From Actinomycetes bacterium (lineage in GTDB: Bacteria > Actinomycetota > Acidimicrobiia > Acidimicrobiales > Ilumatobacteraceae): DNA of 13,041 nucleotides. The DNA lies in NCBI GenBank assembly GCA_023417265.1, contig JAEZFY010000119.1, positions 1 to 13,041 on the forward strand. The letters run 5' to 3'. Made by a program: the position numbers and the translations under genes. Within the stretch, counting starts at the first letter, position 1; the number at the start of each line of letters is the position of its first letter. Under the pieces are notes generated by a model. That model made no database searches. It saw nothing but the letters and a program-made list of their open reading frames with translations, and was not told the origin of the DNA. Shown here piece after piece: positions 11,901 to 13,041 of the stretch.

Positions 11901-11907
11901 GCGCCGA

Positions 11908-11913
11908 TAGGCT
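11908..11913 (+). promoter_or_regulatory. -10 box TAGGCT, leaderless promoter of the Fic gene
   Basis: TAGGCT fits TAnnnT and stands six bases before ATG 11920, so transcription would begin at or next to the start codon. There is no Shine-Dalgarno. Confidence 0.5.
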
Positions 11914-11919
11914 TCGGTC

Positions 11920-13041
11920 ATGGATGCGCAGCGAGAGGCTCACCGCGGCGACTCCGGGAACGGCAGTCCCCGTGATCCTGTCATGTCGACACCTTGGCCG
12001 GCGGTCGAGTACGAGGAACACGCGTGGAGCAGTTCACTCGACATCCCGCGTCGCTGGCAGGCAACCTTCTCTGGTCCGTATCGTGCTGCGCTCGCACCGG
12101 AGATTTCCGGGCGGGACCTCGTCCTGCCGGCAGCCACGATGGCGCTCGCCGACGAGGCCACCGCCGAGCTGGCGCGCTTCGACGCCGAGATGGGAACGGA
12201 GATCGCCCCATTCGGCGCGATCCTGCTGCGGTCGGAATCAGCGGCGTCGTCGCGTATCGAGAACCTGACCGCATCGGCGAAGGCGGTTGCGCTCGCGGAG
12301 CTGGGTGACACGTCGCGGCGCAACGCCGCCGAGATCGTCGCCAACACGACTGCGATGCGGGCGGCGATCGAGCTCGCTGATCGCCTCGATGCTCCGGCCA
12401 TCCTTGCGATGCATGACGCGCTGCTCGGGCAACACGACCCGACGATCGCCGGCAAGTGGCGCGACGCACAGGTGTGGATCGGCTCGAGCAGCTACGGACC
12501 CCACACGGCGACCTTCGTTCCGCCGCATCACAGGCGGGTTCCGGCGGCGATCGACGATCTCGTCGCGTTCATGCGGCGGGACGACCTGGCGGTGCTGCCA
12601 CAGGCGGCGCTCGCACACGCCCAGTTCGAGACGATCCACCCGTTCCCCGACGGCAACGGTCGCACCGGGCGGGCAATCGTGCACTGCCTGCTCAGGGGCA
12701 AGCGGCTCACCCGCCAGGTGACTGTGCCGGTCTCGGCCGGTTTGCTCACTGACACAGACCGATACTTCGATGCGCTCACCGCCTACCGGGCCGGCCACAT
12801 CCAGCCGATCGTCGAGCGATTCGCGGAGGCAAGCTTCGACAGCGTGGTCAACGGCCGCCAGCTCGTCAGCGAGCTACGCGCGCTCCGGGCGGCATGGAGC
12901 GACGCGATCACGAGCCGTCGCCAGGCGACGGTCTGGCGAGCGCTCACCGTGGTCTTCCAGCATCCCGTACTCGACAATCGGCTCGTGCAACGGGAGCTCG
13001 GGGTGTCGGTGATGGGCGCTGACGCTGCGATCACCGAACTC
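11920..13041 (+). CDS. Fic-domain AMP-transferase, class II-like (3' end cut by the window)
   Basis: The frame is open from ATG 11920 to the edge, 374 residues, with no stop seen. Order: a short variable start; a Fic_N-like segment (about 40-100, DIPRRWQATFSGPY to LARFDAEMG); an inhibitory-helix motif S-x3-E-N at Ser110-Asn115 (SSRIEN); the Fic core with HPFPDGNGRTGR at 240-251, His240 being the catalytic base; then, from about 315, the start of what looks like a winged-helix domain (ATVWRALTVVFQ, then VQRELGVS). Fic enzymes move AMP from ATP to Ser, Thr or Tyr of target proteins; the Glu of the S-x3-E-N helix blocks ATP and keeps the enzyme off. ATG 11983 is an alternative start, but the -10 box six bases ahead favours 11920. 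Autoregulation through the C-terminal domain and the upstream palindrome is plausible. The target is unknown. Confidence 0.88.
   Translation, partial: MDAQREAHRGDSGNGSPRDPVMSTPWPAVEYEEHAWSSSLDIPRRWQATFSGPYRAALAPEISGRDLVLPAATMALADEATAELARFDAEMGTEIAPFGAILLRSESAASSRIENLTASAKAVALAELGDTSRRNAAEIVANTTAMRAAIELADRLDAPAILAMHDALLGQHDPTIAGKWRDAQVWIGSSSYGPHTATFVPPHHRRVPAAIDDLVAFMRRDDLAVLPQAALAHAQFETIHPFPDGNGRTGRAIVHCLLRGKRLTRQVTVPVSAGLLTDTDRYFDALTAYRAGHIQPIVERFAEASFDSVVNGRQLVSELRALRAAWSDAITSRRQATVWRALTVVFQHPVLDNRLVQRELGVSVMGADAAITEL

Noticed and set aside
9065..13041. DraG-phosphatase and Fic genes as one defence or toxin-antitoxin island
   Set aside because: A membrane gene and separate promoters lie between them, there is no defence hallmark gene or mobile element, and class II Fic proteins carry their own inhibitory helix.
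1..13041. CRISPR arrays, tRNA or rRNA genes, transposases and attachment sites
   Set aside because: I searched by eye on both strands and found no regular repeat-spacer array, no tRNA-like cloverleaf and no transposase or integrase motif.

Overview
The window is about 13 kb of very GC-rich DNA, roughly 70% G+C, with a strong third-position GC bias, GTG starts and several promoters that look leaderless. This points to a high-GC actinobacterium. The gene content would suit an Acidimicrobiia/Ilumatobacter-type lineage, but that placement is inference only. I see no rRNA, tRNA, CRISPR array, insertion sequence or integrase. Both ends cut a gene: an Rrf2-family regulator on the left and a Fic protein on the right.

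Left part (1-3505): a divergent Rrf2/NsrR-like regulator faces a compact four-gene operon. The operon encodes a RIC/YtfE/ScdA-type di-iron iron-sulfur-repair protein with an extra HMA-like domain, a twelve-helix NnrS/heme-copper-oxidase-like membrane protein, a small hemerythrin with an N-terminal Cys cluster, and a CopD-like four-helix membrane protein. Together these look like a nitric-oxide or nitrosative-stress response island. A minus-strand pair follows: a general-stress FMN split-barrel protein (3524-4000) and an exported SurE-like nucleotidase (4053-5195). A perfect 7+3+7 palindrome sits in the presumed promoter of the SurE-like gene.

Middle (5324-9012): a 767-residue Cro/C1-HTH, STAND-type ATPase and TPR regulator is followed by two genes. 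One is a metallo-beta-lactamase-fold protein with a flavodiiron-like ligand set. The other is a 115-residue exported protein carrying six Trp-(His/Asn)-Pro repeats every 13-14 residues. Two tandem 11-bp repeats lie upstream of the pair. This three-gene set is the best candidate for an undescribed system, and its function is unknown.

Right part (9065-13041): a DraG-type ADP-ribosylglycohydrolase fused to a Cys-based HCX5R phosphatase, a YbhN/LPG-synthase-like integral membrane protein, and a class II-like Fic AMP-transferase cut by the window end. A perfect palindrome abuts the -10 box of the DraG-phosphatase gene. An AT-rich 31-bp palindrome with 14-bp arms lies just upstream of the Fic promoter. 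Post-translational modification (ADP-ribose removal, dephosphorylation, AMPylation) is a shared theme of this part, but nothing in the sequence shows that the genes act together.
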